DNA of 64,000 nucleotides from Phascolomyces articulosus (GCA_025677815.1 JAIXMP010000010.1:1426001-1490000), one strand, 5' to 3'. Numbered from the stretch's first letter, positions 46,097 to 59,113 are shown. Notes: generated by a model from the letters alone, not told the origin. Made by a program: numbers and translations.

Positions 46097-48363
46097 AAAT
46101 AAAAACCTTAAATAAAAATATACGCTTCTTGAACATTTTCTCCCCTCGTTCCTGATCGACCAAGGAATGTAGTATAGTCAATTACAATTTTCTTTTAAAA
46201 CACATTAAAACATGAATTGGATACTAATAATAAAGAGGCATCCCTTTATTGTTTACTATTAAAAATAACAATAGGATTGCTGATTACTCTCAAGTTGATC
46301 ACCAAGGTTTTATAATTGTAATCATCCTTCTTTAGCCACGTGTAATATAATAAGATCAGCAAAAAAAACAACCAAGAATATAATTTGATGCAGGTAAAAT
46401 AAAAGCATGGTTATATAATAATAATTGTTAGCTGCTACTTGCAGACAATAATAATAAATTTAGTTTATACCTTGATTATTTATGCAAGCGGAACGATGCA
46501 AAAAGAAGGACAGATGAGGGGGCAATAAGCTATACTTGTATAACAATTCATGTCAGGTGAAGGTTGTGGTTGGTAGATGGTCACACATACATTTTTTCAC
46601 ACATAGCACAAAAAAAAACATGTGTGCGTAATAATGCCGTCTCTTCCGATCTATAACTTCATAACGGTTGATAATAATGATAATAGAAGAACAGGTTTTA
46701 CATATCATTATTATTATTATTAGAATCAACTATTACATATTACATTACATTATGCATAACAACAAATGGTAGTAAGTACAATAACTCCTGATTTTATTCT
46801 GTTTCCTTGATTGTTGAACACTACTACAAAGTATTGCCTTTTTCTTTCCCCCACCCCCAACCTTTTTTAACACTCATGGAATGAGAATTTTTCAAATTTC
46901 GCTGGTGAATTTACGTATAAGTGTAACTTCAATTTCGCGTTGTAGGATTTCCTTATCTTTGTTTTATATTTGCGTACTACTACGTACCTGATTATTATTT
47001 GTGGTTTACTCTTTAAAGTTTTACATGATTTTTTGTTTTCCAGTCCTCCGCGGACGGCGAGCTTCAATAGAAATGCCTTGTTGATGCATATCACAGCGGT
47101 TTGAGTAACTATTTCCAATAGATACATCGTGTGTATCTTAGGTCCGTGTCTCGAATAAGAAGACTCAGACACCAATCATATAATCCTAATTGATAAAATA
47201 TAAAACCTCATGGAAATAATATATCATCCTCTTTTCCATTATGTTCTTAGTGCTTAGTTAAAATGAATAGTATAATATATTGACAGTGACACAATTAATA
47301 ATTGTAGATACTATGGATGAATGCGAATATGTTGCTTAGACTAAGAGAAGAAACTAGATAATTATATGAGCATAACTATTAGCCACAAGGTTAAATGATG
47401 ATATGTACAATGTAAATTCATGTTAAGTCAATTACACTCAAAATTCTCAAAGTAAAAATTGGGGGGGGAGGGAAGAATATAAATGCAATGCAATAAAAGT
47501 TGCTTAATTGAGAGGCTTTGTTGCTGTTATTACTTGGCGTCATTGTATACGTATCACAAAACATTATTTTTGTTACTATGGCGTTTTTTACTTGTAGTTA
47601 CACAATGCCTACTTTATCTATAATATATATATATATATATATACTTTTTGTAAAACGTATAACAACTTATTGAAGTGGTACTATTTTATTGTACGTTCAA
47701 GGAGTTGGTTAAAGAAGAACAAATAACCCATCTTCTTTGGTATTTTAGTCCCACGAAAAAAAAAAAAGACCCTACTACTAAAATTATCATGGGAAACACA
47801 ACCAACCATTTTTTTTTTGTGGTCATTTGATATACGTTGATATTGATTTGTTATTTTTTGTGGAGAATAAACAAAAGGAGAAACAGTGGGGTCCCTTCAT
47901 CATTCATCAACGACGACATCATCATCATCATCTTATCATCCTTTCTATCATTCATTCAAATCACCATGTCTTTCTCCCTTCTTTCACCCCAAAAAACGAT
48001 CATTCATTTAATAATATTTGAAAGGGGAGAAAGAATCTCTCTTCACCCCCCCCCACACAAAGATATACGTTTTTTGTTAAAGTTTAAACCAACTATAATA
48101 AGTGCCGATCTTAGAGGTTCATAGCTCGGCTTCGTTTCTAAATTTTGTAATACACACGCTTTTTTTACTCTCACACACTCACTCACTTTACCTGCACACA
48201 TACACACACCCCTCATCATCAACATCATAAACGAACGCCTCTCCCCCCACCCAAATAAAAAACATTTTCTTCTTTTTCGATTCTTCTTTAAACAAACAAC
48301 TCTCTCTTTCTTTTTTCTCTCACTTCTTTTTTTTTTTTCTACACTCTCCATTTGATTCAAATC

Positions 48364-50651
48364 ATGCTCATTTTAAAATTCAATGCTTTATCTGCTCATG
48401 ATTTATTTGCTATTGAACGGGTAAATATATATAAATATATAAACGCGTTATATTAGACAACAACAATAGCAACACATCCTAATAAATCCAAATATCAATA
48501 TGATAATAGCGATTAATACGATGGCAAAATCGACGACCTACGGTCAACCTTCATTTAAACGTATTGGATTATGGAAGAACCGATTTATATGGTCATTTAC
48601 TGGGCATGTTTATTGAATTGAATATTGTGGAAGCATTAAATATTACTCCATCACAATTATTGGATTTTTTTATCGATGTGGATACAACTTATTTAAATGC
48701 TCCTTATCATTCCTTTTATCATGCTGTGGATATTGTTACCATGTTATACTATATTTTGATTGAATTGGAAGCAGATCGGTATTTATCTCGATTGGATGTG
48801 GCCGTTTTATTACTTGCTGCTTTGTGTCATGATGCTGGTCATGTATGTAATTTTTTTTTTCTGTTGAATTATTTTTATCGTTATTATTATTATTATTACT
48901 ATTATTCTATTTATGTGGGAAACAAAAAAGGGAGGGGGAAACAATGGAAGGGGAGATAGATAGTAGTAAGGTAAAAGTGAGGAGAGGCGTCCTGTAATGA
49001 TTATGGATAAAAAAGGAGTACAAGTGATCATAGTAAAAGGTTATTAGGCGATGGATAATCACCCTTTATGTTCTATTTTATTTTTGCCACTTGGATAATA
49101 ATAATAATAATAACTAACAAACGTATCTCTTCTTCCCCTTCTCTCTCTCTCTTTTCCCCTTTCTACATCTACCCACCTACCCCTTTATTATTATGATTAT
49201 TACTATGATTATAGCCTGGATACAACAACCTGTATCAAGTCAACTTCAAGACCAATCTTGCTTTAAAATACAGTAATACATCGGTCTTAGAATCCTATTC
49301 TGTTGATATTACTCGTGATTTGTTGCACAAACACAAGTTACTCAAGAGTTTATCAAACAAGGATAACAACAATCGTACCAAGAAGGAAAGCACAGACAAA
49401 AATAATAACAACAATGCAACAAAAACAACGACTTGTCATCAACAGGATCATTGTTGGTCGGAACAAGAATTTATCAAGGAAATTGAAAATTTGATCTTGT
49501 CGACTGATATGGTATATCATTATGAATTACAACAGCAACTCGGTATACTTGAAGATTTACTCTCCACAACCAATTCCTCATCATCTTCTTCTACATCCAG
49601 CAGTAGTTGCTGTAGTGATGATGATGATGATGATGATTCTTTTTATTCTTCTTGGGAAGAATATGAAGAAGATTTTTCCTTTGATGATGATGATGACGAT
49701 ACTTCCACCACAAGTAACAGTCATGATGAATTAAAAGAAAAACATCGTCAAAGTCTAAGTCGAGTATTATTACATGCAGCCGATATTAGCAACACAGTAC
49801 GCCCTTGGCCCATCTCGAAACAATGGTCGGACTTGATTGTTCAAGAGTTCTTCCGCCAGGGTGATGCTGAAAAGGCTGCAGGGCTTGATGTATCTCCTGG
49901 GATGGATCGAGATCAATCAACTCAGCCTAATATTAGTCTCACATTTGGTGATTTGTTGGTTCAGCCTTATTTCCAAGCATTAGCTGCCTTTTTGCCTTCC
50001 GCTCGTGTCTTTTTGGATACATTGGCCGAAAATCGATGTGAATGGGAACGATTAAAAGATCAACCTAATTCAACGACTCAAGTGAACACAATATCATCAC
50101 CTATTGCACCTACAATGACGATTCCCTGTAATAATAATAATGCAATGACTTCTATACAACAACAACCAGAACGTCAATTCCCCAATAGTCTTTTACCACC
50201 TAGTAATACATCACACCCATCTGGTCGACGAGTGAGTGTAGCAGCAGGCATGATTGTGATTCCAGATCATCATGATGATTATTATTCCAATTATTATTAT
50301 TATTATCACCATCATCATCATCATCATCATCATCATCGTAAATCCATTAGAAAACGACAACGAAGTAGTTTAATGCTAAATCCTCATCCTCATGCACATA
50401 GTAATAACAGTAGTAACAGTAATAGTCCAACCATGAAACATAAAAGGCCCCTTGGTTTTCGAAGTGCCAGCCATTCAGGTACAGCTCATGACCGGCGGCG
50501 AATACCAGTGCATTGGGCTTCCGCTGATCTATTAAAACCTATCGTCTTTGAATCCCCTTCATCAACGACGACCTCCTCCATGTTATTTCATACACATCAA
50601 GACAAACAACAAAAACAACTATTACAACAGCAACAACATCAACCTGTATGA
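48364..50651 (+). CDS. class I 3',5'-cyclic nucleotide phosphodiesterase
   Basis: Three exons (48364-48420, 48510-48842, 49215-50651) give 608 residues. The catalytic HD-type core is clear: His86 and His90 in PYHSFYHAVD, His126/Asp127 in CHDAGHPGYNN (split by intron 2) and Asp320 in HAADISN, plus the substrate-pocket region QEFFRQGD with the following Gly/Pro-rich loop. These are the metal ligands and proton donor of mammalian-type class I PDEs and yeast Pde2, so the enzyme should hydrolyse cAMP and/or cGMP. Unusual features: a ~60-residue Ser/Asp/Glu-rich low-complexity insert (about 245-305) between the two metal-binding halves, and a long C-terminal tail with poly-Tyr, poly-His and Gln runs. 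The N-terminus is very short, with no GAF or other regulatory domain. The leader is strongly pyrimidine-rich. Confidence 0.92.
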
Positions 50652-51378
50652 ACCATTATTATCATTTTTCTTCTTTTTTTAATCCTTTTTAATGTGTATA
50701 TTTTTCTCCATCATTGTATAGCCAAACAACAAATGCATCTTATATTACCTTAAATGACGACTATATCTATCTATCTATCTACAAAACAAAAATAAACCAC
50801 ACCTATTGCACTCTTTTGTATCATATATTGCATTAGATCTTTTTTCACAAAATATATATAAAACTCCTTAAAAATAAGAAACTTGCCAAAAGTAGTTTTG
50901 ATTCACGTTTTTTTTTTTGTTGGATCGTTTGAGAGAAAAAAAGCTTTTTTTTGGGACAGTATAATAATAGTTTATATATAAGAATTGAAAAATGTTGATG
51001 ATATTATTAGTAGCTTGTTTTTGTTGTTGTGCAGCTCACATAAAAAAAAACCTGTTCTGTCCGAAAAAGTTCCCCTTTTTATATTATTTCTATCCCGCTT
51101 TGAAGGTGTATATGTTTGCCTTGAAAAGAGCCGCTGAGAACTAAAATGAAATGGCGGGTAATAATAATAAAAACCTGTTGTGCGACTTTACCAAGGCGCA
51201 CCATCACATCTCTTAAAATACTCGGCCATGCTTTTTGGCCACATGGCAAACTTTCTTTTTCTCTTTTTTTCTCATCCCACTTCCAACCTCTTTTCTTTCT
51301 TTCTTTCTTTCATTCTTTCATCTTTTTTTCTTTTTTTTTTTTCATTTAGACATATTTATATTAAAAATTCATGTTTCA
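50652..51378. other. intergenic between PDE and RGS genes
   Basis: Contains a CTAT tetranucleotide run near 50765 and a long TTTC-rich leader (about 51250-51345) upstream of the RGS gene. No gene seen. Confidence 0.5.
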
Positions 51379-52173
51379 ATGATAGCAACAGTATCATCGA
51401 CAACCACCATGAATAATAACACAGCACCTACACTTGAATCTGTTCTTGACAATCAAACCACCGATTACTTTCGTGAATTTGAAGCATTTTTACATCAAAC
51501 TTTTTGTAATGAAAATTTGGCCTTTTGGATCGCTGTACAACAATATCAACGAGAGTATCCTGATCATGGAGATGAAAAACAATGTCATCTTATTGTTCAT
51601 ACACATATTCGATCCAATGCGATTCAAGAAATTAATATTCCTTGTGACATGCGACAAGAAATATTACATCAAGTCTATCAGGATCATTATTATCATCCTC
51701 ATATTTTTGATCATGCTGTGGATTCCATCTTGGAATTAATGCGAGCCAATTCATTTATTCCTTTTTTACAACAAAAGCAACAAGAACAACGAAATTTAGA
51801 AATGGATAAAGCACAACAACAACAACACAACAAAGAAAATATTAAACAAAGAAGATCGATTGGATTATTTGCTACCTCCTCTTCCTCTACCACCACCAAC
51901 AACAAAATGACAATGAATAATAGTAGTCAACCTAATGTATTAACATCCTCTATTTCTTGTCCAAGTATTGCTAGTCATCATTCTTCTTCTGCATCTTATA
52001 CTTCTTCTTCTGTATTGCATCGAATAAAACGTACATTTCTTTTAGGCAATGTTGCAGTGGCAGCTGCAGCAGCTGCAGCAGCAAAACGACGTCCTTCATC
52101 GATGCCAACCACGCCACGTACATCAGGAGAATCCAATCGTCGATCATGGTCACCCTGGCGAAAACGAATTTGA
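51379..52173 (+). CDS. RGS-domain protein
   Basis: Single exon, 264 residues from the ATG at 51379 (an in-frame upstream stretch is a translated pyrimidine leader). An RGS domain spans residues ~17-140: TLESVLDNQTTDYFREFEAF, then LHQTFCNENLAFWIAVQQYQ and, near the end, DHAVDSILELMRANSFIPFL. These are the hallmark helices of regulators of G-protein signalling, which speed GTP hydrolysis by G-alpha subunits. The remaining C-terminal ~120 residues are Gln/Asn/Ser-rich, with a short poly-Ala and basic motifs (RRSWSPWRKRI) that could bind membrane lipid. There is no DEP or membrane domain, so it is a compact RGS of the Rgs1/Sst2-unrelated small type. It is adjacent to and co-oriented with the phosphodiesterase gene. 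Confidence 0.88.
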   Translation: MIATVSSTTTMNNNTAPTLESVLDNQTTDYFREFEAFLHQTFCNENLAFWIAVQQYQREYPDHGDEKQCHLIVHTHIRSNAIQEINIPCDMRQEILHQVYQDHYYHPHIFDHAVDSILELMRANSFIPFLQQKQQEQRNLEMDKAQQQQHNKENIKQRRSIGLFATSSSSTTTNNKMTMNNSSQPNVLTSSISCPSIASHHSSSASYTSSSVLHRIKRTFLLGNVAVAAAAAAAAKRRPSSMPTTPRTSGESNRRSWSPWRKRI

Positions 52174-52833
52174 AAATATATAAATATTTATATATTATTA
52201 TTAATTATTATATTATTCTGTATTATATATTTATGATATGCATATTTTCTCATATAAACACTCATTTTACATACACCCGCATCATCATCTTCAACTTTAT
52301 AGCACACCCCAAACCTACTCCCTCTTTGTACAAGTTTTTATTATTATATCCATTCATCCATTCACCCTTCTTTTTTTCTCTATATATAAAATATTACCAT
52401 TTGAATTTTATACTTTTCTCACCCCTCGAAGAAATAGGATGTACATGGTCCCCTCTCTTTCTCATTCCCTTACAATCCAATTCCCCCATCTATAACTTTT
52501 TTTATCATTCCCACATACTACATACACATGCATATTCTACTGCTTTTTATCAAACATACCCAGTCCCCCTTCAGCAACAGAACATAAACTATTATATACA
52601 TAGATAGATAAAATAGAGATATTCATCCTAAACTTTCTTTTTTGTACAATATTCTTTTTTGACATTATTTTTATTATTCATATATAAAATATACAGCGAG
52701 AGAGAAAAAGAGAGCCAACTATAATATATTTACAATGGTTATTTTATATATACAATATATATATGGATATCTGAATATGTATATAAGAGGTCATTTCACG
52801 AGGAGGAGAAAGAATGATGTTACAAACATACAA
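52174..52833. other. intergenic, convergent 3' ends
   Basis: Spacer between the RGS (+) and KH (-) stop codons; T/C- and A-rich. Frames in it have no coding character. Confidence 0.5.
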
Positions 52834-53892
52834 TTAATTTGGAGTAATAAATTCATTATTAAATTCTTCATGCCATTGTTGATCATCTTCGACTTCCAAA
52901 GGAAACACAATATCCATTTTCTTTTTTCTTTCCTCTTCTTTCAGATCAGAAAGATTTGATTGTTGATAACGGATACTACTATTACTACTAATGCTATTAT
53001 TACTGTTGAATTGAGTCGAAGGATAATCGTCTTGATTTTCTCCATGATCTCTATCATCATGTTCTCCTCCTCCTGTCGCCGATGTCGATGTGTCATTCAA
53101 CATACCATTATTATTATGGCTTGTAGTAGGAGAAAGAGGAGAAGGTGTATGTGGTTGATATTGATGTTGTTGAGGATGATGTTGACGATCTTGTAAGGGT
53201 GGCAAATAATAGACATTATAAGGTGACATGACTTTTTCTGGATGCTCCTGAAATTCAAGCGCCAACATATAAACGGCTTTTTCAAACAAGTTAAGTAATG
53301 AAAATTCCATACTATTAATCGATATCGTCAATAAATGATCCGTTGAATTTTGGATAGGGTCTCGTTTTAAAAGAATCCCAGTTTTAGTTTCCTCGTAAAT
53401 CTTTTCCAACACTCTGTTTTCAATCATATGGTCGATTAATGGTGCTGGTACAAGAAATGTGATTTGAAAAGTCTATAAAAAAATAGTGTGTAAGGAGCTT
53501 TTTTTTCAATGGCATGATAAGGGAGGTAATATGTATATCTGTGTCTGTGTGTGTGTGTGTATGAGGGAAAAAGGGGAGTAAAAAAGTTATTTTACCTGAC
53601 AATAAAGGAAACTTTCATGACTACCATACATACGAAATAACGCGTCTCTCCAAGCTCCTGAGACAGCCGATGCACTACCAAATACATTGGCAATTCGGCC
53701 GTAATGATCACCCCATGCTAAAATATAAATGTGTACTTTGAAAACATCTTGAATCTGTTTATGAATATACCCTTGTTTCCCAATCAATGCTCCAATCATT
53801 TTACTTGGGATCAAGGCACGTAAAGTAATCGGATTACTGTCATCGTTCAAGTTTTCCAACACCATTTCAAATCGTCGTCTTCCAAAATGCAT
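52834..53892 (-). CDS. KH-domain RNA-binding protein
   Basis: Two exons (53892-53596, 53472-52834) give 311 residues. A type I KH domain lies at residues ~22-90: LRALIPSKMIGALIGKQGYI has the GxxG loop GKQG at 38-41. The first residues of exon 2 (TFQITFLVPAPLIDHMIENR ... LLTISINSMEFSLLNLFEKA) follow the KH pattern again but lack a GxxG loop, so a second, degenerate KH domain is likely at ~100-175. The tail is His/Gln/Pro- and Asn/Ser-rich, ending acidic (VFPLEVEDDQQWHEEF). It probably binds single-stranded RNA, as do PCBP/Pbp2/Hek2-type proteins; the target is unknown. Confidence 0.87.
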
Positions 53893-56784
53893 CTTTTTTA
53901 TTTGTTCGTTTGTACGGTCGGTCGGTCGTGGTGTTAATAATAATAATGAAATAGGAGAAAATAAAAAGTTGGCGGGCAGAGACGAAGAAGGAGAGTATCT
54001 ATGTCAAGTAAAGGAATAGGGGAGGGCTTTTTGATCAAGTTGCAAAGCCGGGAATTAAAAAAAACCACTCTTTTGATTATATTCGTTATGTGTCAAAAAA
54101 AACTCATATGGATGCAATCATAATGAAAAGTCCTTTTAAAGTTGATATTCAATGTCAAGAATATAATATCATGATGACAACAATTATAAAATCAAATAAT
54201 TGACAATGTACAGTATATTATTTAGAATCTGTTAATCATTTATTTAGAAAGAAATTTTTTCCTTGGCTCCTTTTTTCACAGTATATTACATCCTCTTGTC
54301 AACTAATAATTTTATAAGAACTAACTATGCATATACATTTGTCTGTGCTGAATAACATATACACTTACACGCGCACGCGCTGATATATTTTTCTTGGCGA
54401 AAAAAAAAAGTTGAGTTGGATTTTAGGGTCCTTGATTCTATTATCAAGTAAGTAGTAGTAAGTAATCGATCTTTAAAAGAACTCCTTAAAAGCTAAAGTT
54501 TATGTTGTTTGTTGAGGTAAGTATTGTTTGTTTTTTGGGTAACCAACAACAACAACAACAACGACCACGATGTTGGCGTATTTTTCTCACACACAATTTT
54601 TATAAAACAGAAACAAATTGGATCAGCATCAAGGTCACCGAGAAAAGAAGTTGGTGTGCTGTTAATTTAGCATTATTTATTGCTATCAAGTGGGGATTAC
54701 GAACTAAAATCCTAATATGTTTCATTTAATAACTGTTATACAATTTTATACGATGAACGATGCAAATTACATGGTAGCACTCTATTCATGCATCGAAAAA
54801 AGCGAACGGTTCCACAAAAGAAAAAAAGTCTGGCCGTTATATTCTTTTCTCACTTGTTCTTCTTCTCATGTCAGTCTACTTTGTTAAATAAAATAACCAC
54901 CTACGAGAAAAAGGTATACACATACTAGTGCCAAAATTTACAACGAGTTCATGTTTTTTAAATGATTGATATTCGATAGTGGTTGCTAAAGGATTATTTT
55001 ATTCATGCTTTGAATGAATGTTTTGTTCGATTGACACAATGGTCATTCCGGTGATGCTTAAGTGTAGAAATGACACTTTTTCTTTTCGCTCGATATAAAC
55101 AAGTACCTATTGAACCCTATTGTATAATAAAATTGCCAAATTGATAGGCACACAAAAAATATCATTGTCAATGGCGTATATATTATACTAACGATTGTTT
55201 GGAATCACCTATCATTTGCCTGTTATGTGGATTACATTTATTTGTGGATATATCGGTAAATATTCTTATTTCATTGTTTTTAACAAAATCATGACAAATA
55301 CATTGATACATCACGCTTCTATTTAAAATAAAAACGTAAATATCCTTTATCTACCTATCCTTGTCCATCCAGCCGCAAAAGTATCAAGAGATGACCATCA
55401 CCAGACAGACATGAAACTGACGGCTGTCGTGGATTAAAAACGAACGAGAGGACTTTTTTCATTCAAGGATCCTAACGGCCATACCCTTTTTTTTTGTCAC
55501 TGCTTTGGAAAAAAGTATAGAAGATATGGACAAAAAAATACGTCCAAACAACCAAAGTGGGCTATTATCACAGCAGCACGTATGTTTATTGAAATCTCCC
55601 AAAACTACAAGCAGAGGAACAGCCATCCAAGAGAGAGAGTGAGTGAAAAAAAAAGATAGTACGAAGAATTACTGTTGTTCAGTACAAGGATCTATGCGAG
55701 CAAGATGGTAAAATGATGCTTTCTTTTTTTTTATGACATGAAATGATTGGAGTGAAAAAAAAAAGTACAAATGACTCATTTTTTAAAAAAAAAACATATA
55801 ATAGGCCCATTGTCACTATCTCAAGGTGATAGTAGATTCCTTCAGGTACAAGGGAACAAAAAAAAAATAGTAATCCCAATTTACTATGTCTGGTGTTTTT
55901 ACATTTCAGGTATTCAAAGAAGTTGAGAGACACGACTTCCCTTTCGACCCCGTGCTCTCGTCTTGAGCCCACCAAGCTCGTCGCTGGTGGCTGCTCTTAC
56001 GAGACTGCATTCCAATAAGAAAAACCCTAATCATACCGCACCAATACAATAAATAAAAAATAAAAATAAGAAAAAGCACCACATCCATAACAATATATTT
56101 TGACGACAGTATTATTTGATTAATATCTAAATCTATATCATGCATATTATATTAATACTGACAGGTAGTGATAAATTATACCAATTTAGAAAAAAAGACA
56201 AGAGGAAGAATAAATATGTACACTCTTTTTTCGATATGGCAATCTTTCCCCTTATAGTTAACAACTTGTATTTCATTGCCATGTAAATGATACCAACAAG
56301 TAATTCTCATGTATTGTTCTTCATTAAAAATAAGAACACGACAACACTTTTTTGCATAATACCTTATCAAGGTATTACTATTACAACATCATTTTTGTGT
56401 GTTTTTTGATCCTGGGTCATTGATGAAAAAGAGGAAGGGATGGGTGCTTTATATATCTTTTTTTCAAGTGTCTGATTTTATTTAATTTCAATTTCTGCAT
56501 ATGTTGATAGCCTTCATATATGAAGAGTATGGTGTACGTACAAAAAACTTGAAGAGAATGATAGGTTGAAAGAAAAGCTGAACGTAAAGAAATGAAAAAG
56601 GTACTTTGGTGGTGATCTTGCATAAATTTTATGTAACACACCTTAAAATTTCGGTACCATCAACTCCGAAGAATAGCACAGACCTTACCTGAACCATATT
56701 TCTTTTGCGACAATTTGAAAACTTTTCAAATAAAAGACACTTAATAAGAATATTTTTCTTTTATTCATGAACAATAATTATGTT
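53893..56784. other. 2.9-kb gene-poor region
   Basis: No supported gene. Contains the promoter of the KH gene, many homopolymer runs, and a locally GC-richer island at about 55915-56010 (around CTTCCCTTTCGACCCCGTGC) whose origin I cannot tell. No tRNA-type B box was noticed on either strand. Confidence 0.45.
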
Positions 56785-59113
56785 TTATATCTTTATAAAT
56801 ATTCGTCGATTCATTCGAAATTTCACAATGCTACTTAATATGGTGCATACTCCAAAGAGCCCACCTGCTGTGATTTTGTATATTAAGAATGGGTCGTTAC
56901 CAGAAGCACCGTCATTATCTTTGGTCCCGAAGCTACTGGCAATAAGTGGAAGCACAATAGTCAAAAGATTGGCAAGCATAATAACGTTCAGAGCAGAAGG
57001 ATATTGACTGCAATCAACAATAGTGGAAGTGATTGATGGAACTAATATGTAGAAACGAGTTACAAAAAAGATTAAATAAGAAAATCATACATTCATTTTC
57101 CCATCATACTCCATGCACCTAAATATATTGCTATAATGTTTTGAATATGTATGTATATAGTTACATAATATGGTATAGGCACCGCCAAAAAATCCAGATA
57201 CTATGGAAAATCCAACAAGACTTGTAAATTGATACGCAAACATCCATATAACAAATACAGCAAGTGAACAGGCAACGGTGCTTCCAATATATGTGTTTAA
57301 AGGTCCAATACGATCTGCTATTACCCTATTCTTGAATAAATACATTATGAAATTAATCATCCTTTTACTTGCTGTTGTTGACGGTGATACTATTATTACA
57401 GTGGTATATTCATTATAATTACTAAGTACTATCACACACCCTAGAATAATTCGGCCAAAAAATTCTGACCCTGCCATTATTGAAACTGTGGAGGCAGCTT
57501 GCGTGCCAGAGAGCCCTATGTGTGTTGCATACACTATGGTGTCTTTTAATTAATAAAAAAAATGTATAGTTTAATCATGATTTTTATTACAATACTTATC
57601 TTATGTACATACATGGTACAAATACAAATGCAAGGTATCGGGCACTTACTGATAAAGGTGAACCACAAACCCATAATAACATGTTTGGATTCTTTAAAAC
57701 ATCCAGATCAAAGTTATTATTGTTATTATTCAAGTTTTTTGTCGAATCCAATGGTATCGATCGATGTTTATTCTTTGTACTAGGTTGATCTTTCAAGAAT
57801 ACAATGGCTATAACACCTGTACCCAAAGAGATGAATCCTAAAACACGAAAAATCCTAAATATTATATATGCGCATTACGACAAATAATTCTGAATTAAAA
57901 TCGATATATATATATATATGCTATGACACGTATATAGAACTTATTTTATTAAAAAATAAACTAACCATGGATGTCCAAGAGTATTTGACACTTGAGTAAC
58001 AACCAACGGAAGAACTAAACAAAGCAATGAAGGTACACTCCCTTGTATTCCAAAACTAGTAGATCGTTTTTGAATGAACCATTGTGGGGTACAGCGGAGC
58101 GTAGCCTGTATTTATTTTTTTTTAAAAAAAAAAAGATTTCTTCTTTGATTACTATACAGGAAAGAAGGTAACTTATAATAACATTATGAAACTTACCCCA
58201 TATGAGAATGCAATACCTAGCCCAACGGTGATACTTAAAGATAAATATAAATGCCAAATCTATATACATATATTCAAGCAAATCACCACTTTCGTATTTA
58301 GTATAAATGAATTTTTATACTCAAATGTTATCCATCATCAACTTGAAAAAATAAGAAAAAAAAGAGTTATAAAAACTTAACTGATGTTGCCTGTGCTGTC
58401 AACATAAACCCTGAAAAATTTAAAATTGTTCCAAGAAAAGTCAATCCACGAGGACCCAATCGTTTATAAAAAATATTGCTAATTATGACACATGCAATCA
58501 AAAGTGCTTGAAGTAAGCTCCCAATTAATGTTAATTGCATTGCGATATTTGAACCAGAAAATAAACCATCTTTGATATAAATATCTTGAATGACACCTGT
58601 ATTATTTTAACAAACTGTTCGGTCATAATGGTACGCGTAATTATTATTATTTCTTATCATCAATTTGATATGTAAATTTACCCCTATATAAAAGAAAAAT
58701 AACTGTTAAAGTTATTTGCAACACAAAGTTTTTTTTTTATTATTGAAAAAAGATCGACATACCAAATAGTAGGAAGTCCATTAAAAGATGAAGCCGCCGT
58801 ACCACCAATTGTTACCAGCCATGCATAACCTCTATCAACAACTATTTCATCTTGCTGCTGTTGATCTTCAACATGCCTTTGATGATGATGCATTTCATGG
58901 TTTGTAAAACTTGGATGATAATCGATATTCTATATATCATCAGACAGTAACTGAGCCATCAAGTTTCTTTTTCGAGCTTTTTTTTTACACAGTCTAACGC
59001 TGTAATACTTGACTTACTTTTTCCAGATCATTTTTTTCTTCTTGATTTATAAGAATGACATGGCCACTGTCATTATTTTCTATAGTATCACCATCATACC
59101 GTGGTTGTACCAT
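56785..59113 (-). CDS. MFS monocarboxylate transporter-like protein
   Basis: Ten exons (59113-59018, 58929-58763, 58683-58682, 58596-58382, 58259-58197, 58105-57966, 57854-57613, 57533-57440, 57325-57165, 57041-56785) give 478 residues. The MCT family (TC 2.A.1.13) hallmark at helix 1 is present (VVDRGYAWLVTIGGTAASSF), followed by LPTIWGVIQDIYIKDGLFSG, KRLGPRGLTFLGTIL, IWHLYLSLSITVGLGIAFSY, CTPQWFIQKRSTSFGIQG, YATHIGLSGTQAASTVSIMA, GRIILGVIADRIGPLNTYIG and a final YKITAGGLFG. About twelve helices are expected. Substrate unknown (monocarboxylates, riboflavin and others in fungi). The frame and the conserved WGVIQ motif need a 2-nt exon (GG) between an AG acceptor and a GTAAAT donor; without it the frame is lost. 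A degenerate paralogue lies directly upstream on the same strand. Confidence 0.8.

Larger units (their letters stand above)
42494..48363. other. 5.9-kb gene-poor region with relics and repeats
   Basis: No intact gene found. It contains a coding relic near 44091, two diverged copies of a ~115-nt sequence (43383 and 45512), a 30-nt palindrome at 44586, a poly-A run at 46069-46093, a TA repeat near 47622 and, at its right end, the pyrimidine-rich leader of the phosphodiesterase gene (about 48130-48363). A minus-strand frame at 47175-46867 has no recognisable features. Confidence 0.5.

Noticed and set aside
46867..47175. 102-codon minus-strand frame
   Set aside because: Lys-rich composition without domain features; the other frames of the same stretch read no worse, so coding is not supported.
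51235..51378. Upstream extension of the RGS protein (Phe/Ser-rich N-terminus)
   Set aside because: Only a translation of the TTTC-rich leader; the ATG at 51379 gives the normal RGS start.
54502..54729. 75-codon plus-strand frame with a Gln run
   Set aside because: No homology pattern, no splice context and an AT-rich surround; too weak to call.
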